A stretch of 64,000 nt of DNA, from contig NC_091255.1 of NCBI RefSeq assembly GCF_042477335.2, positions 46,726,501-46,790,500 of the forward strand, written 5' to 3'. A program made the translations under genes and the position numbers. Origin of the DNA: Ovis canadensis. Taxonomy: Eukaryota; Chordata; Mammalia; Artiodactyla; Bovidae. Of this stretch, positions 45,194 through 56,507 are shown one piece after another. How positions within the stretch are numbered: the first letter of the stretch is position 1; each line of letters starts with the position of its first letter. The notes under the pieces were generated by a model, which saw only the letters and a program-made list of their open reading frames with translations, searched no databases and was not told the DNA's origin.

Positions 45194-46368
45194 TAACCCT
45201 AAGGTTAAAGGGCACTTAGAAAGCTTCCAATGTAACTTTCCTTAAAAACACTGGACAAACACAAAAACCTAGACTTTAAGGAATAATTTCTAGCAACTAC
45301 TATCCTCCATCAGCTTCCTCCCTGTAGACCCCACTCCTCAGCAGGAAATGAAGCATTTCTGCCCTTGGAGGAAAAAGAGGAAGTTCTTAATTTTAGCTCT
45401 ATGATCTGGAAGATGGATCCGTGTGTCACCCAACTAAGGATAGAGTCAGTGGCCCTCTCAGCTACTTATGCAGCGCTAACTACATTTCCTGGGCCCTTTC
45501 AATCACGTCTGAAGTTTATTTTCTCCACCTGTACCAGCACCAGTATCTCCGGGGAAAATCCAGTTGTTTGCTATTTATAAAGTAGCCTGTAAGGCTTTCC
45601 AGTGTCTAAACAATTCCAGGCAGGAATTGTTAGACACTGTTCCAAGGCTTTAGCTCCACAATTTTCACTCCCATTTAAACTAATACTTCAATACTTTCTA
45701 AAACTTCAAAAGGCACGTTACAAAAACAAATCCGAAAAAAAAAAAAATCCGGTGATCAAAGTATATAAGCCGCCAAGACTCCCATCCCTTCTTGCTCATT
45801 CTTCAGCCCTTGGTGCCGGGTAGCAACTCAAAAAGCTCTCCTTCTGAAACACCCACAAGTAGCAGAAGTAGCTCCCCAGGTCTGACCAGCATCTGCCTGT
45901 TCTCAGCCAAGCAGCTCTGCTCTATCCTTCTGTTCATCTGTAACTTGCCACTCCTTCTACTTGCAGCTAAGTAACAAAGGCACCACAATCTAGCGCAAGA
46001 GCCTCCTGTGTCCCCGTAGAATACTTGCCATTACTCCTAGTCCCAGCGTTTGGGTCAACGTAGCAAACTCCTGTATTCCTTACGAACGAGGAGCCAAAGG
46101 ACGACGTGGTCCTTATTCCCCTTTGCCTACTAAGCTTGGGGAGTGGGAAGGAAAGATGCTTTATATATTTTATAAAACCAAATGGAAAGCCAGGTTTCCT
46201 TCCTTGGATCCGGACCAAGCACCCTTCTTCATCCCAGGAGGTGAGGCTGCTCCTTTCCTAGGATGTCCAGCAAGGTTCCCACCTCAAGCACCACTGCTGA
46301 CGCTCAAACCCACGGCCCTTACCACAGAGTAGCATCCACAGCCCGCGAACCTGTCCACGCCCCCTCAC

Positions 46369-46760
46369 CTGAGAGCAGCGCCCACTCCCCACAGCGACAC
46401 CGCCAGCGCCCCACCATATAGTAAGAGTCCCGGCTTCTCCTTCCGGGTGAGCGGCCGGCGCCCCGGTGCACGACGGGAGAAGGCTGCAGGCACGCCAATC
46501 CCTGGTGCCCAGGGCGCCCCGCCCCCGCAGGCCCTGGCTCTTAGTGACAAGCACCTCTCGCGGCGGCGCGGTCCGCACCGCCCAGGCCCCGGCAGGAATC
46601 TAGATCCCGCACCTCTCTCTTGGGGCGCTGCTTGGGGGATGAGGGCGAGGGGAGGAGAAGGGGTTCTGACGTCCAATCCGGAGCCGCGTCCCGCCCATTG
46701 TTGTTAAGCGCAGCCAATCAGTAGCCAAGAAGCGTCCCTGAATGTCCCAAAGTGGGTCCA
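46369..46760 (-). promoter_or_regulatory. SNX11: SNX11 CpG-rich promoter and non-coding first exon
   Basis: CpG-dense stretch at the SNX11 5' end. CCAAT boxes lie at 46673-46677 and 46714-46718, a GC box CCCGCCC at 46690-46696 and a CRE half-site TGACGT at 46667-46672. There is no TATA box. On the minus strand a strong donor CTCTCAG|GTGAGG ends a possible leader exon at 46369. Two further donor-like sites in the island make alternative first exons possible. The start site is inferred. Confidence 0.65.
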
Positions 46761-47127
46761 GGAGCCGGGAGGTGTGAAAGGTTAGTCAGCGGTGCTGAGC
46801 GTGGGAGAATCAGGAACGTGGGAGCCTCTCTCAGTCTGGAGAGAGTGCCCGTTTGAACCCTGTAAGTTTCTGTTCCCCGGCGGAATTATCAAGGGGTCGC
46901 CCACTCAGATTCGAAAACTCGATTGTCCTAGCGAAAGCCGAACTGCGGACAGTCCTGCAAACACTGCAAGTTCGTTCACTTGAGAGACAAACATAAGGAA
47001 GGATCGCGCAGCTAGTCAGTAAAGAAGGAAGAATCCGTTGACTATGATGAAGATTGTTTTTTTTTTAAATACTTTTAAAATGTCTTAGCAAAGGTTAATT
47101 TCAAGGGAAAAGTTACAGTCACAAATA

Positions 47128-47245
47128 CAAGCTCTGGAGTTAGAAGATCTGGGCACAATACCCAGCAAGCACTACAGTAACTATGTGGCCCTAAACTGGC
47201 CTTAAATCTTTGTCTTACTTTCCTCTTCTATAAGGTGGAGATAGC
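47128..47245 (+). mobile_element. MIR SINE
   Basis: AGCTCTGGAGTTAGAAGATC, ACTATGTGGCCCTAAACTGG and TTACTTTCCTCTTCTATAAG in MIR order; diverged. Confidence 0.65.
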
Positions 47246-47427
47246 TCAGAACGTAAGGTGCACTTAAAGCAACTTTTGTCAAACTTTTTTGTCTCAGGAT
47301 CCCTTTACATTCTTACAAATGATTGTGGACTCCCAAAGAGGTTTTGTTTATGTGGGATGTTCACTGGATTGGAAATTTAAATAGAGAAATTTAAAAGCAT
47401 TTATTAATTCACCTAAAGCTAATAATG

Positions 47428-47640
47428 GACTTTCCTGGTGGCTCAGATGGTGAAGAATCTGCCTGCAATGCGGGAGACCTGGGTTCAATCCCTGGGTTGG
47501 GAAGATACCTTGGAAGAGAGCACGGCAACCCACTCCAGTATTCTGGCCTGGAGAATCCCCATGGATAGAGAAGCCTGGCGGGCTATAGTCCATGGGGTCA
47601 CAAAGAGTCAGACACGACTGAGCGAATAAGCACAGCACAC
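47428..47640 (+). mobile_element. Bov-tA SINE
   Basis: Complete forward copy starting CTTTCCTGGTGGCTCAGATG near 47430. Flanked by AAAGCTAATAATG at 47415-47427 and 47641-47653. Confidence 0.93.
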
Positions 47641-47653
47641 AAAGCTAATAATG

Positions 47654-47831
47654 AGGCTTCCCTGGTAAAGAATCTGCCTGCAATGCAGGAGACCTAGATT
47701 CAATCACTGTGTTGGGAAGATCCCCTGGAGAAGGGAAAGGCTACCCACTCCAGTGTTCTGGCCTGGAGACTTCCATGGACTATATAGTCCATGGGGTGGA
47801 AAAGAGTCGGACCCGACTGAGCAACTTTCAC
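47654..47831 (+). mobile_element. Bov-tA SINE
   Basis: Second forward copy starting AGGCTTCCCTGGTAAAGAAT, lacking part of the head. Its right flank AGAGCTAATAATA (47832-47844) is a third, mutated copy of the same target sequence. Confidence 0.92.
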
Positions 47832-47907
47832 AGAGCTAATAATAAACCATTACATGTGGACATAATATATTTCATGAAATATAACTACACTTAAAAAAAT
47901 TATTGAA

Positions 47908-48125
47908 TGGGTGCTCAGTCACTTCAGTCATGTCTGATTCTTTGCAACCCCTTGGACTGTAGCCCTCCAGGCTCCTCCTTGCATGGGATTCTCCCAGCAA
48001 GGTTAGTAGAAGGGGTTGCCGTTTCCTCCTCCAGGGGATCTTCCTGGCCCTTGACTAGAACCCGTGTCACCTGTGGCTTTTGCATTGGCAAGCGGATTCT
48101 TTACCACTGTGACACCTAGGGAGAC
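47908..48125 (-). mobile_element. Bov-tA SINE
   Basis: Reverse diverged copy: CAGTCATGTCTGATTCTTTG, CTTGGACTGTAGCCCTCCAG and ATTCTTTACCACTGTGACAC. Confidence 0.88.
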
Positions 48126-48299
48126 CCTCTAAGCAGAGTGGCATTATATTACAGTTTTGTAAATTCCCATGTGCTTCCCCATTCATTCGTTGTACTGTTT
48201 TTTGGACAAGGAAACCCAGAAAATCTGGTCTCATGCAGATAACACACCTAGAAAAGGGAGAATTATCTTTAGCCTTCTCTGATAATTGTGGATACTTTT

Positions 48300-50050
48300 T
48301 AAATTTTAATCCAAAAATGTCTTATTACTCACTCTCTGAGCTGTTACATGGGAGCAGGTGGGGTGTGCATGGGGATTGTTGACAGCAGGGGGTCTCCGGG
48401 GTTGGTAAATACAGAGCTCACACTGGACACCAGGCTGCTTCCCACACTGGAGAGATGAAGGACTTTGGAGAAATTCATAACTTTTTCTGGAACAATCTGA
48501 AGGGAAGTCCTGCTGCCAAGTCTTGGACCCAGCCATGCCTCTTACCTCCAATTTGTGTAAGATGCCGTGGTATCTGCACAGGTGGCCCCAATGGTTCTGT
48601 GCTGAAAAGAAAGTTACTATTTCCCAGATGTTGCTAATGGTGGAAGAGCTACAGCAAAGGTTCCAGTGGTGATGGCAACCTGCAGAAGGCTGTCCAGTAA
48701 GAATGAGCACCTGTGGGGGTTGGGATGCCAGGGTCCTCCTCCTCAGAGGAAGGGCAGCCAGGAAGTCATGGAGCTCTTCTGAGGAATGTTTTGGATACAG
48801 AACTGAGTGTAGGACCTGCTTGGGATGGGGCAGTTTGCTTACTAACTTGCAAGAAGTTACTTCTCAGATTGCTCAACCATTTCATTTGGGATCATTTTTT
48901 GAAATTGAGGGATCAAATTTTCCAAGTGAAAGTTATCTCATTTATCAGGGCCAGCTAGAGACATTTTTCAGCTTCCTTCCAAACTTGAAGGATGCAGGGA
49001 GTGCCCAGCCTCCATACACTCTTAATGGATCTTGCCCCCCACCCTACTTCTATTTTGCTTTTGGTAGAGACAAGAGGGAAGTTGACCAGGTTAAGGCTAG
49101 AAAGCATCAGGCTGGAATTGTAGTGGGACAATCCCATATGGTACCATGTGGTTAGTCTCGATATGGAAGACACCACTGATGGAGAGTAAGATGCCTGATT
49201 TCTAAGGAGGGCAGTGGGTGAGGGCATATGAGCCTCTATGCTCCCCATTCCTGAACAGCTCTTTATTTTCTTTTGACCCTGCCACAGAGCAAGTGGGATC
49301 TAAGTTCCCCAACCAGGGATCGAACCCATGCCCTCTGCATTGGGAGCACAAAATCCTAACCACTGGACCACCAGGGGAAGTCCCTGAACAGCTCTTTTAA
49401 CCATCTTATATGCTCGGGATTCACTGTACAAGTTAAAAACAGACAAACAAACCCTGGCATGGGGCATAGGTGCCAAGGAAGAGAAATATAGAATTTCAGA
49501 GAGAACAGAAACTTGCTCTGGACTCAACCCTCTTTTGTGGCAGAAAGAGAAAAGGACAGTGATGCCTCTAGTCTCTGTGGATTCACAGTAGAAAATCACA
49601 AACAGATTTGGAAAAGAACTTCACACCAAAGTTTTCAGTAAAAGGACAGATCTTTTCTTCTCTCTGGAGACTGGCTTTTTCCAACTTCAAAGCTGGTACT
49701 GGCAGGTCCACCATCAGTGGGGAAGTAGATTTTCTTAACATTCCTCAGGATCATCTCTCTGCTCTGGCTGGTTGGGGGCTCTTGACATTGCCCAGAGCTC
49801 TGGAGAAGTGTTCTGAGAAAGTGTATGCTGCTAATGTCCCCTTCGAAATAGGTGAAAAGAACACAGCAGGAGTTCCATTCAGTCTTGACAGGGCTCTGCA
49901 TTTAGAAGGCGGGTCTTCCTTGCTTCTTCCATCATAACACAGGGGAGAGCTTAATTCTTGATCAGGGACAGAGACAAAGCAAGATGCTCTGGCAGGGTGC
50001 ATGTTGATAGCCAGAGCTGCCTGGCCAGCTTTATAGCAGCTCAGTGCTGG
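48300..50050. other. Unassigned segment with medium ORFs on both strands
   Basis: Open frames of 134 codons (minus, 48306-48710), 150 codons (plus, 48703-49155) and 109 codons (plus, 49608-49937) flank a CHR SINE. The plus-strand 150-codon frame ends in a stretch with FAFGRDKREVDQVKARKHQ. None resembles a family I know. An eroded retroelement or pseudogene is possible, but no terminal repeats or conserved motifs were seen. Confidence 0.2.
49265..49382 (-). mobile_element. CHR-type tRNA-Glu SINE
   Basis: Reverse copy: GGGATCTAAGTTCCCCAACC, GGGATCGAACCCATGCCCTC and CCACTGGACCACCAGGGGAA. A perfect 15-bp target-site duplication, CCTGAACAGCTCTTT, is at 49250-49264 and 49383-49397. Confidence 0.93.
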
Positions 50051-50186
50051 CCCAAGCAGGGCTTCTGAATACTCTTATTTGTTACTAGCAAAACTCAACA
50101 AATGGTAGTTCCTTAAAAGTTAGTTGCAATGGGAAATCTGAAACCATTTGGAAAATATTCCTGAGTTATGCAGATCTTCCAAATAT

Positions 50187-50310
50187 GTTTTATTTTTCTT
50201 GGCCACGCCAGGAGGCATGTGAGATTTTAGTTCCCCAACCAGGGATCGAACCCACACCCCTTGCATTTGAAGCTCAAAGTCGTAACCACTGAACCACCAG
50301 GAAAGTCCCC
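50187..50310 (-). mobile_element. CHR-type tRNA-Glu SINE
   Basis: Reverse copy: TTTTAGTTCCCCAACCAGGG and CCACTGAACCACCAGGAAAG. A perfect 16-bp target-site duplication, CAGATCTTCCAAATAT, is at 50171-50186 and 50311-50326. Confidence 0.94.
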
Positions 50311-50501
50311 CAGATCTTCCAAATATTGATGCATTTCATTATTCAGCATTCTAAAAACCACATTTATTCAAATCATCAGTAATCTCATCAATCTTGTGAA
50401 GCCATCAAGCTCACTGGTGGATACAGCATTTTCCTGTAGAGCAGAAAAGTTTTCCCTTTGTTACTATGTTCTTTTCCTGGTCTACTAATTAAACTGAACT
50501 A

Positions 50502-51122
50502 GCATATTCAATGGAGAAGGAAATGGCAACCCACTCCAGTGTTCTTGCCTGGAGAATCCCAGGGATGGGGGAGCCTGATGGGCTGCCATCTATGGGGTCG
50601 CACAGAGTCGGACATGACTGCATATTCAAAAGCAGAGACATTACTTTGCCAACAAAGGTTCATCTAGTCAAGGCTATGGTTTTTCCAGTAGTCACGTATG
50701 GATGTGAGAGTTGGACTGTGAAGAAAGCTGAGCGCCGAAGAATTGATGCTTTTGAACTGTGGTATTAGAGAAGACTCTTGAGAGTCCCTTGGACTGCAAG
50801 GAGACCCAACCAGTCCATTCTAGAGGAGATCAGTCCTGGATGTTCATTGGAAGGAATGATGCTAAAGCTGAAACTCCAGTACTTTGGCCACCTCATGCGA
50901 AGCGTTGACTCATTGGAAAAGACTCTGATGCTGGGAGGGATTGGGGGCAGGAGGAGAAGGGGACGACAGAGGATGAGATGGCTGGATGGCATCACTGACT
51001 CGATGGATGTGAGTTTGCGTGAACTCCGGGAGTTGGTGATGGACAGGGAGGCCTGGCGTGCTGCGATTCATGGGGTTGCAAAGAGTCGGACACGACTGAG
51101 CCACTGAACTGAACTGAACTGA
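50502..51122 (+). mobile_element. BovB LINE 3' end, truncated, carrying a Bov-A insertion
   Basis: BovB sequence runs from the GCATATTCAA at 50502, resumes at 50620 and ends in (TGAAC)n. The C-terminal BovB coding remnant ([20 protein letters not shown]) is readable. It is closely similar to the BovB at 22.5-23.1 kb. Confidence 0.92.
50512..50619 (+). mobile_element. Bov-A monomer SINE inserted in BovB
   Basis: GGAGAAGGAAATGGCAACCC to GTCGGACATGACT, no tRNA head. The target-site duplication GCATATTCAA lies at 50502-50511 and 50620-50629, and that sequence belongs to BovB. Confidence 0.88.
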
Positions 51123-51411
51123 AGACAAAGTAATGGGAGAAAAACCAACTTCGTACTTAGGGGAAACCCATCAAAATGAGACCCAAGGGCAATTAGGCAA
51201 TGGAGACTTCTTTGCCATCCTGAGACGAAGACTACAATAGGGGCTTGGAGCTTCAAAAAAGGAGGGCAATTCACAGTACTAGAAAGAGAGTAGATATTTG
51301 GTAATTAGAAGTTTACCCAGTCTTGCTGAAAAAGTCTATCAGGTTAAAAAAAAAAGTTATCTCTGGTAGGAGCTCTTTTTTAATACAGGCCTCCTATCTA
51401 AATTCTGTTGG

Positions 51412-51560
51412 GTAGTTGTTGTTAATGCTCAGTCGCTAAGTCGTGTCCAACTCTTTGCAACCCCATGAACTGCAGCACACCATGCTTTCCTGTCCTCCAC
51501 TATCTACCAGAGTTTGCTCAAACTCATGTTTATTGAGTCAGTAATGCCATCCAACCAGGG
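51412..51560 (-). mobile_element. BovB LINE 3' terminal fragment
   Basis: GCTCAGTCGCTAAGTCGTGT, GAACTGCAGCACACCATGCT and AGTCAGTAATGCCATCCAAC: the reverse of the last approximately 150 nt of BovB. Confidence 0.85.
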
Positions 51561-52284
51561 AAAAGTTTTTCCTAAGCCTGCTGAGTGTTACTGCCTTCAG
51601 CTCAAAATAATCCACAAGCCAGTGTACCATATTTGTGGGTGGCATATTCTGCTCTACTTCAGCACAATTTCCAAAAGTATGATTTATGCTTGAAAGCTCA
51701 GATTTTGTCACTGGCAGAAATACGTTCTTTCAGTCATTTTCCTTGAAGGGACAGGTCCATTTTGCCCAAATATCCAAGTTGAATGACCATAGTTTTTGTT
51801 ATTCTTAAAAAAAAAAAAAAAGGTATTTAATGAAAAAAGGCAGCTAGTTCAATTCACACCTCTCAGACAATTGCACAACTATAGACTTCAGTAATTAGCA
51901 GAGCTGCTCTATGTATATGTCACATTTATCACACAGAACATTAAAAAGATAGGAGAGATTTCATAAAATTAATCATTTGTACTGCTTCATCATGGACACT
52001 CTTAAGTGAAAGTGGACCCTTAAGTTGTTTTATTGCATTGTAGCAGTGAAGAATATAAATATAGTACAAGTTGGTGCCACACTGCCTTGATTCATGCTAA
52101 GATGCCAGCAGTTTCATCTGGCTTTGTACAATACAAACACAATGCAAAAGACCAAATATTGTCTTAATATTATTATTAAAGTAGTTTTGACCATGCAGAC
52201 TCCCTGAAACCATCTTAGGCACTCCCAGAGTGTGTGGACTATATTTGGAGAACCATAGAATATATCTGTAGAATGTATCCACTC

Positions 52285-52400
52285 ATTCATAACAAACACT
52301 GAGCCCTTTAGATAGTCTAGGCACTGTCTCAGGCTTTAAAAGTAAAGCAGTAAGCCAAACAGGAAAATACCTTGGCCTTCTGGAGCTTGAAATTCTAAAA
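52285..52400 (-). mobile_element. L2 LINE 3' end, degraded
   Basis: CACTCATTCATAACAAACAC, GTCTAGGCACTGTCTCAGGC and CTTCTGGAGCTTGAAATTCT in reverse L2 order; strongly diverged. Confidence 0.5.
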
Positions 52401-52819
52401 AATATAAGAGCTTGACATCACTGCACCATGTATTACTCAATAAATATTTTTAAATAAATTAATCAAATAATTTTCACAAACAGGCAGTGCTCCATCTGTC
52501 TTATTTTTTTTCAACATTAATTTCTAACACTGGATAATGGGGTGAATCCTTATTGTACTTGAAATGCAGGCAAGTCATGGTACTCTAAGTATTGATCCCT
52601 TAAGAAAAACCAGTCACATCAGGGCTCTGGGTGTGTGATTTGAGAAGTATAGGTAATTAAGTCCAGTTACTACCAGCAAGTCACTGAGAATCAGTCTGAC
52701 CAGAGGAGATAAGAGAGATAGCTGTTAAGTATATTTGCCTTTTAAAAGAGAATGCTGGTTAACCCCAAATGAATAAAAATCTTTAACAATAGAATTTCAA
52801 GAAGTAGTCGAAATGAAAC

Positions 52820-53216
52820 AAAGAATCTCACACACCATTAGGATGGCTGCTATTAAAGCAAAACAAAAACGAAGACAACAAACCATGAAGGTGTGGAGAA
52901 ATTCAAACACCTGGGCACAGTTGGGAATGTAAATTGGTGCAGCCGCTGGAAAAATAGTGTGGACTTCCTAAAAAATTAAAAATGGAATTACTAATATCCA
53001 GCAATTCCACTTCTGACTATGTAACCAAAATAATTGAAAACAGGGTCTAGAAAGATAGCTGTATACCATAAAACCTGGAAGCAACTCAAGTGTCTGACAA
53101 CAGAAAAATGGATAAGCAAAATTTGATATATACAAACAATGGGACATTATTCAGTGTTAAAAAGAAGGAAATTTTGACATATGGTGCAACATATGTCCAT
53201 ATGAACCTTGAGAACA
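52820..53216 (+). mobile_element. L1 LINE, left part (split by BovB)
   Basis: ATTAGGATGGCTGCTATTAA, AAGGTGTGGAGAAATTCAAA, GCAATTCCACTTCTGACTAT and GGGACATTATTCAGTGTTAA: the L1 ORF2 end and its 3' part. The sequence continues at 54437 after the BovB. Confidence 0.88.
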
Positions 53217-54436
53217 TTCCAGTTCAGTCGCTCAGTCGTGTCCGATTCTGTGACCCCATGAACCTCAGCACGCCAGGCCAACTCCCAGAGTCCACCCAAA
53301 CCCATGTCCGTTGAGTTGGTGATGCCATCCAACCATCTCATCCTCTGTCGTCCCCTTCTTCTGCCTGCAATGTTTCCCAGCATCAGGGTCTTTTCAAATG
53401 AGTCAGCTCTTTGCATCAGGTGGCCAAAGTATTGGAATTTCAGCCTCAACATCAGTTCTTCCAATGAACACCCAGGACTGATCTCCTTTAGGATGGACTG
53501 GTTGGATCTCTTTGCAGTCCAAGGTACTCTCAAGAGTCTTCTACAGCACCACAGTAAAAGCATCAACTCTTCAGCACTCAGCTTTCTTTATAGTCCAACT
53601 TTCACATTCATACATGACCACTGGAAAAACCATAGCCTTGACTAGACGGACCTTTGTTGGCAAAGTAATGTCTCTACTTTTGAATATGCTGTCTAGGTTG
53701 GTTATAACTTTCCTTCCAAGGAGTAAGTGTCTTTTAATTTCATGGCTGCAATCACCATCTGCAGTGATTTTGGAGCCCCCAAAAATAAAGTCAGCCACTG
53801 TTTCCACTGTTTCCCCATCTATTTACCATGAAGTGATGGAATGGGATGCCATGATCTTAGTTTTCTGAATGTTGAGTTTTAAGCCACCTTTTCCCTCTCC
53901 TCTTTCACTTTCATCAAGACGCTCTTTAGTTCTTTTTTGCTTTCTGCCATAACTGGTAGTGTTATCTGCATATGTGAGGTTATTGATATTTCTCATGGCA
54001 ATCTTGATTCCAGCCTGTGCTTCCTCCAGCCCAGCGTTTCTCATGATGTACTCTGCATAGAAGCTAAATAAGCAGGGTGACAATAGACAGCCTTGACTCA
54101 CCCCTTTTCCTATTTGAAACCAGTCTGTTGTTCCATGTCCAGTTCTAACTGTTGCTTCCTGACCTACATATAGGTTTCTCAAGAGGCAGGTCAGGTGGTC
54201 TGGTATTCCCATCTCTTTCAGAATTTTCCACAGTTTATTGTGATCCACACAGTCAAAGGCTTTGGCATAGTCAATAAAGCAGAAATAGATATTTTTCTGG
54301 ACCTTTCTTGCTGTTTCGATGATCCAGCAGATGTTGACAATTCGATCTCTGGTTCCTCTGCCTTTTCTAAAACCAGCTTGAACATCTGGAAGTTCACAGT
54401 TCACATATTGCTGAAGCCTGGCTTGGAGAATTTCAG
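53217..54436 (-). mobile_element. BovB (RTE) LINE with reverse-transcriptase remnant
   Basis: About 1.2 kb of the 3' half of BovB, inserted antisense into an L1. The RT fingers-to-palm part is readable (QAGFRKGRGTRDRI, DYAKAFDCVDHNKLW, GVSQGCLLSPCLF), as is the C-terminal segment near the 3' end. Confidence 0.94.
53823..54404 (-). pseudogene. BovB reverse-transcriptase remnant, inactive
   Basis: 194-codon open piece of the RTE-clade reverse transcriptase. The motif A aspartate is present in FIDYAKAFDC, but the catalytic YADD of motif C reads YADN. Just after it a one-base insertion shifts the frame for about 25 codons before a compensating loss restores it at GLKLNIQKTKI. The 5' part of the ORF, including the endonuclease, is missing, and stops separate it from the downstream pieces at 53571-53807 and 53147-53566. 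Confidence 0.9.
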
Positions 54437-54720
54437 AACTTTATGTCTAATGAAATAAGCCAGTCACAAAAAGATAAATACTGTACGATTGCATTTATAT
54501 GAGGAGTACTTAGAGTAATCAAAATCGTAGAGACAGAAAGTAGAATAGTGATTACAGGGCCTGGAGGAAGGGAGGAACGAGGGGTTATCGTTTAATGGGT
54601 ATAGTTTCAGTTTCAGAGGATGAAAAAGTTATGGAGATAAATGGTGGCAATGGTCACACAACAATATGAATGTATCTAATATTTTTAAAGTTTTATATAT
54701 TTTAAAAATTGTGGAGAAAA
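54437..54720 (+). mobile_element. L1 LINE, right part
   Basis: Continues the L1 left at 53216: ATGAAATAAGCCAGTCACAA, TAGAGACAGAAAGTAGAATA, GATTACAGGGCCTGGAGGAA and GATAAATGGTGGCAATGGTC. Confidence 0.85.
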
Positions 54721-54814
54721 AGAATTTCAGATAGTGCAGAAGAAAATATTTTTAAAGTCCTATATTTCCTTCACTCCTTAAGTCATATCTCAAAAGCAGC
54801 TATCTATTGTACTT

Positions 54815-55050
54815 AAAATAACTACTGTGTACTGAGGGCCAGTTATGTGCCAATCCCCATTCCCTTTACACATTACTATTAATCCTACAGAAATGCTGCA
54901 TGTTAGGTCTTAAATAATATTTTGGTATTTTATATTTTTATGGAAGCTGATGCTCAGAGAAGCTAAGCAGCTTGTCCAAAGTTACACAGCAGGCAAATAA
55001 TAGAAACAGAATTGAATCCAGTTCAGCCTGATACCAAGTCCTTGTTCTTT
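54815..55050 (-). mobile_element. MIR SINE
   Basis: Reverse MIR: CTACTGTGTACTGAGGGCCA, TTTTATGGAAGCTGATGCTC and AGCTTGTCCAAAGTTACACA. Confidence 0.75.
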
Positions 55051-55984
55051 TTTGTAACATCACACTTCCTCCTTTCCTCACATTCCTTGTGATTTTGGGA
55101 ATTTCATGTGACAGATATACTTCCTGCTGGAGCAGTGTCACTTCAAATGTTGTCTCAAGCAAGAGCATTATGACTGAGTTGCCATTACTCTTAGAAAGAA
55201 AAGAAACGCTGCAGGTCTGAATAGTTTGAAATGTCATCATTCTTATGGGAAAAGAAAAGAATTAAATCCATTTAATCCCAAAAGACTTTCAAAAAAAGGT
55301 TTTGTTAATGCAGAAGCTTGGAGGCTTGAGAGTTTGACATCCATCCCTGGCAGAACTCCAGAACAGATGATTAACAAGAGAGCTCTTAATTGATTGCAGA
55401 TTAGCATAAACTAGCCTGTGCTCTGGCACCTAAAAAGAGAAGGTGACCTTCGACTCCTTTAACTCAGGAGAGACGTAGAGCACCAGGGCTGTGACGGCTC
55501 CTCTATTCTGAAATATGCTTCTAAGAGGCAGAATTTAACAAACTAGATGCGCTAGATCTGAAACTGCTGTCCTGTGATATACAGTACAAGAAAACTGTGA
55601 CGTTGAGCTTAGAAAGGAGAGACCTTAAGGAACATGAAGGCTGAATTTCAATACTAGAAGTATAATATGAAAGAGGAATTAAGTTAGAGAAGAGAACTGT
55701 GCTGCTACAGAAGCCAGAAGGAAGGAAATAGGTGGCATTTCCATGGGGAAGCAGATTCAGCTCAGTATGAGGAACTGGGGATAACAGCATTTTATGCAGG
55801 CAGAACTATGGCTTTAGCGTTAGAAATAACATCAAATCTTGATTCCAACACTTTCTTGCTTAATGCCATTGGACACGATCTGCAGCTTCTGAGACTTTTC
55901 TGCAAAATGGAAATAGCAATTCCACCTCCCAAGGTTGATATCAGGATTAAATAACTTTGCTTTTAAGATAGCAATGTGACAATT

Positions 55985-56137
55985 TTTAAATAAGAAAAAA
56001 TGTATTTATTTGGCTATGTGGGGGTCTTAGTTGCCACATGTGGACGTAGGATCTAGTTCCCTGACCAGGGATAGAATCCAGGACCCCTGCACTGGGAGCA
56101 TGGAGACTTAGCTACTGGACTACCAGGAAAGTCCCCC
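55985..56137 (-). mobile_element. CHR-type tRNA-Glu SINE
   Basis: Reverse copy: ATTTATTTGGCTATGTGGGG, GATCTAGTTCCCTGACCAGG and CTACTGGACTACCAGGAAAG. Confidence 0.88.
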
Positions 56138-56507
56138 CACGCATGCTTTTCAAAGAGAGGATTAAATAATATTAATCAAAGACTTAAGATTTGTAGAACT
56201 GGGGAATAAGCACTCAATAATAAGTAATACTATTACAACTAAGTTTCTATCACTGAAATTATCTAAAACAAACTAATGTACTTCAGGAGAGAGTGAATAG
56301 ATGAATTTTTGGACACCCAACCAAAAAATGTCTCGAGAAGAACTGCCCCCTTCGCCCGTCTCATGGGTCTTTCAGCAAAACTCTTATGATATTGTTGGGC
56401 TGGGTTCTTCTTACATGACAGTTCTCTAGAACCCACTACGGGTTCTAGAATATTTCTGTAGACCCCCAGTTATCTACCGTACTCTGTACGGTACCTGACT
56501 CAGCAAA

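Larger units (their letters stand above)
42901..46368 (-). other. SNX11: SNX11 first intron
   Basis: Separates the promoter exon from coding exon 1. It contains a Bov-tA (43083) and a Bov-A monomer (45071). The remaining stretches (43.27-45.07 and 45.2-46.3 kb) show no gene; several open frames on both strands are short and unlike any family. Confidence 0.65.

Noticed and set aside
50511-51107. Protein-like frames at 22.5-23.0 and 50.5-51.1 kb that looked like shared genes
   Set aside because: They are the C-terminal coding remnants of BovB copies, recognisable from the (TGAAC)n tails and the near-identity of the two loci.
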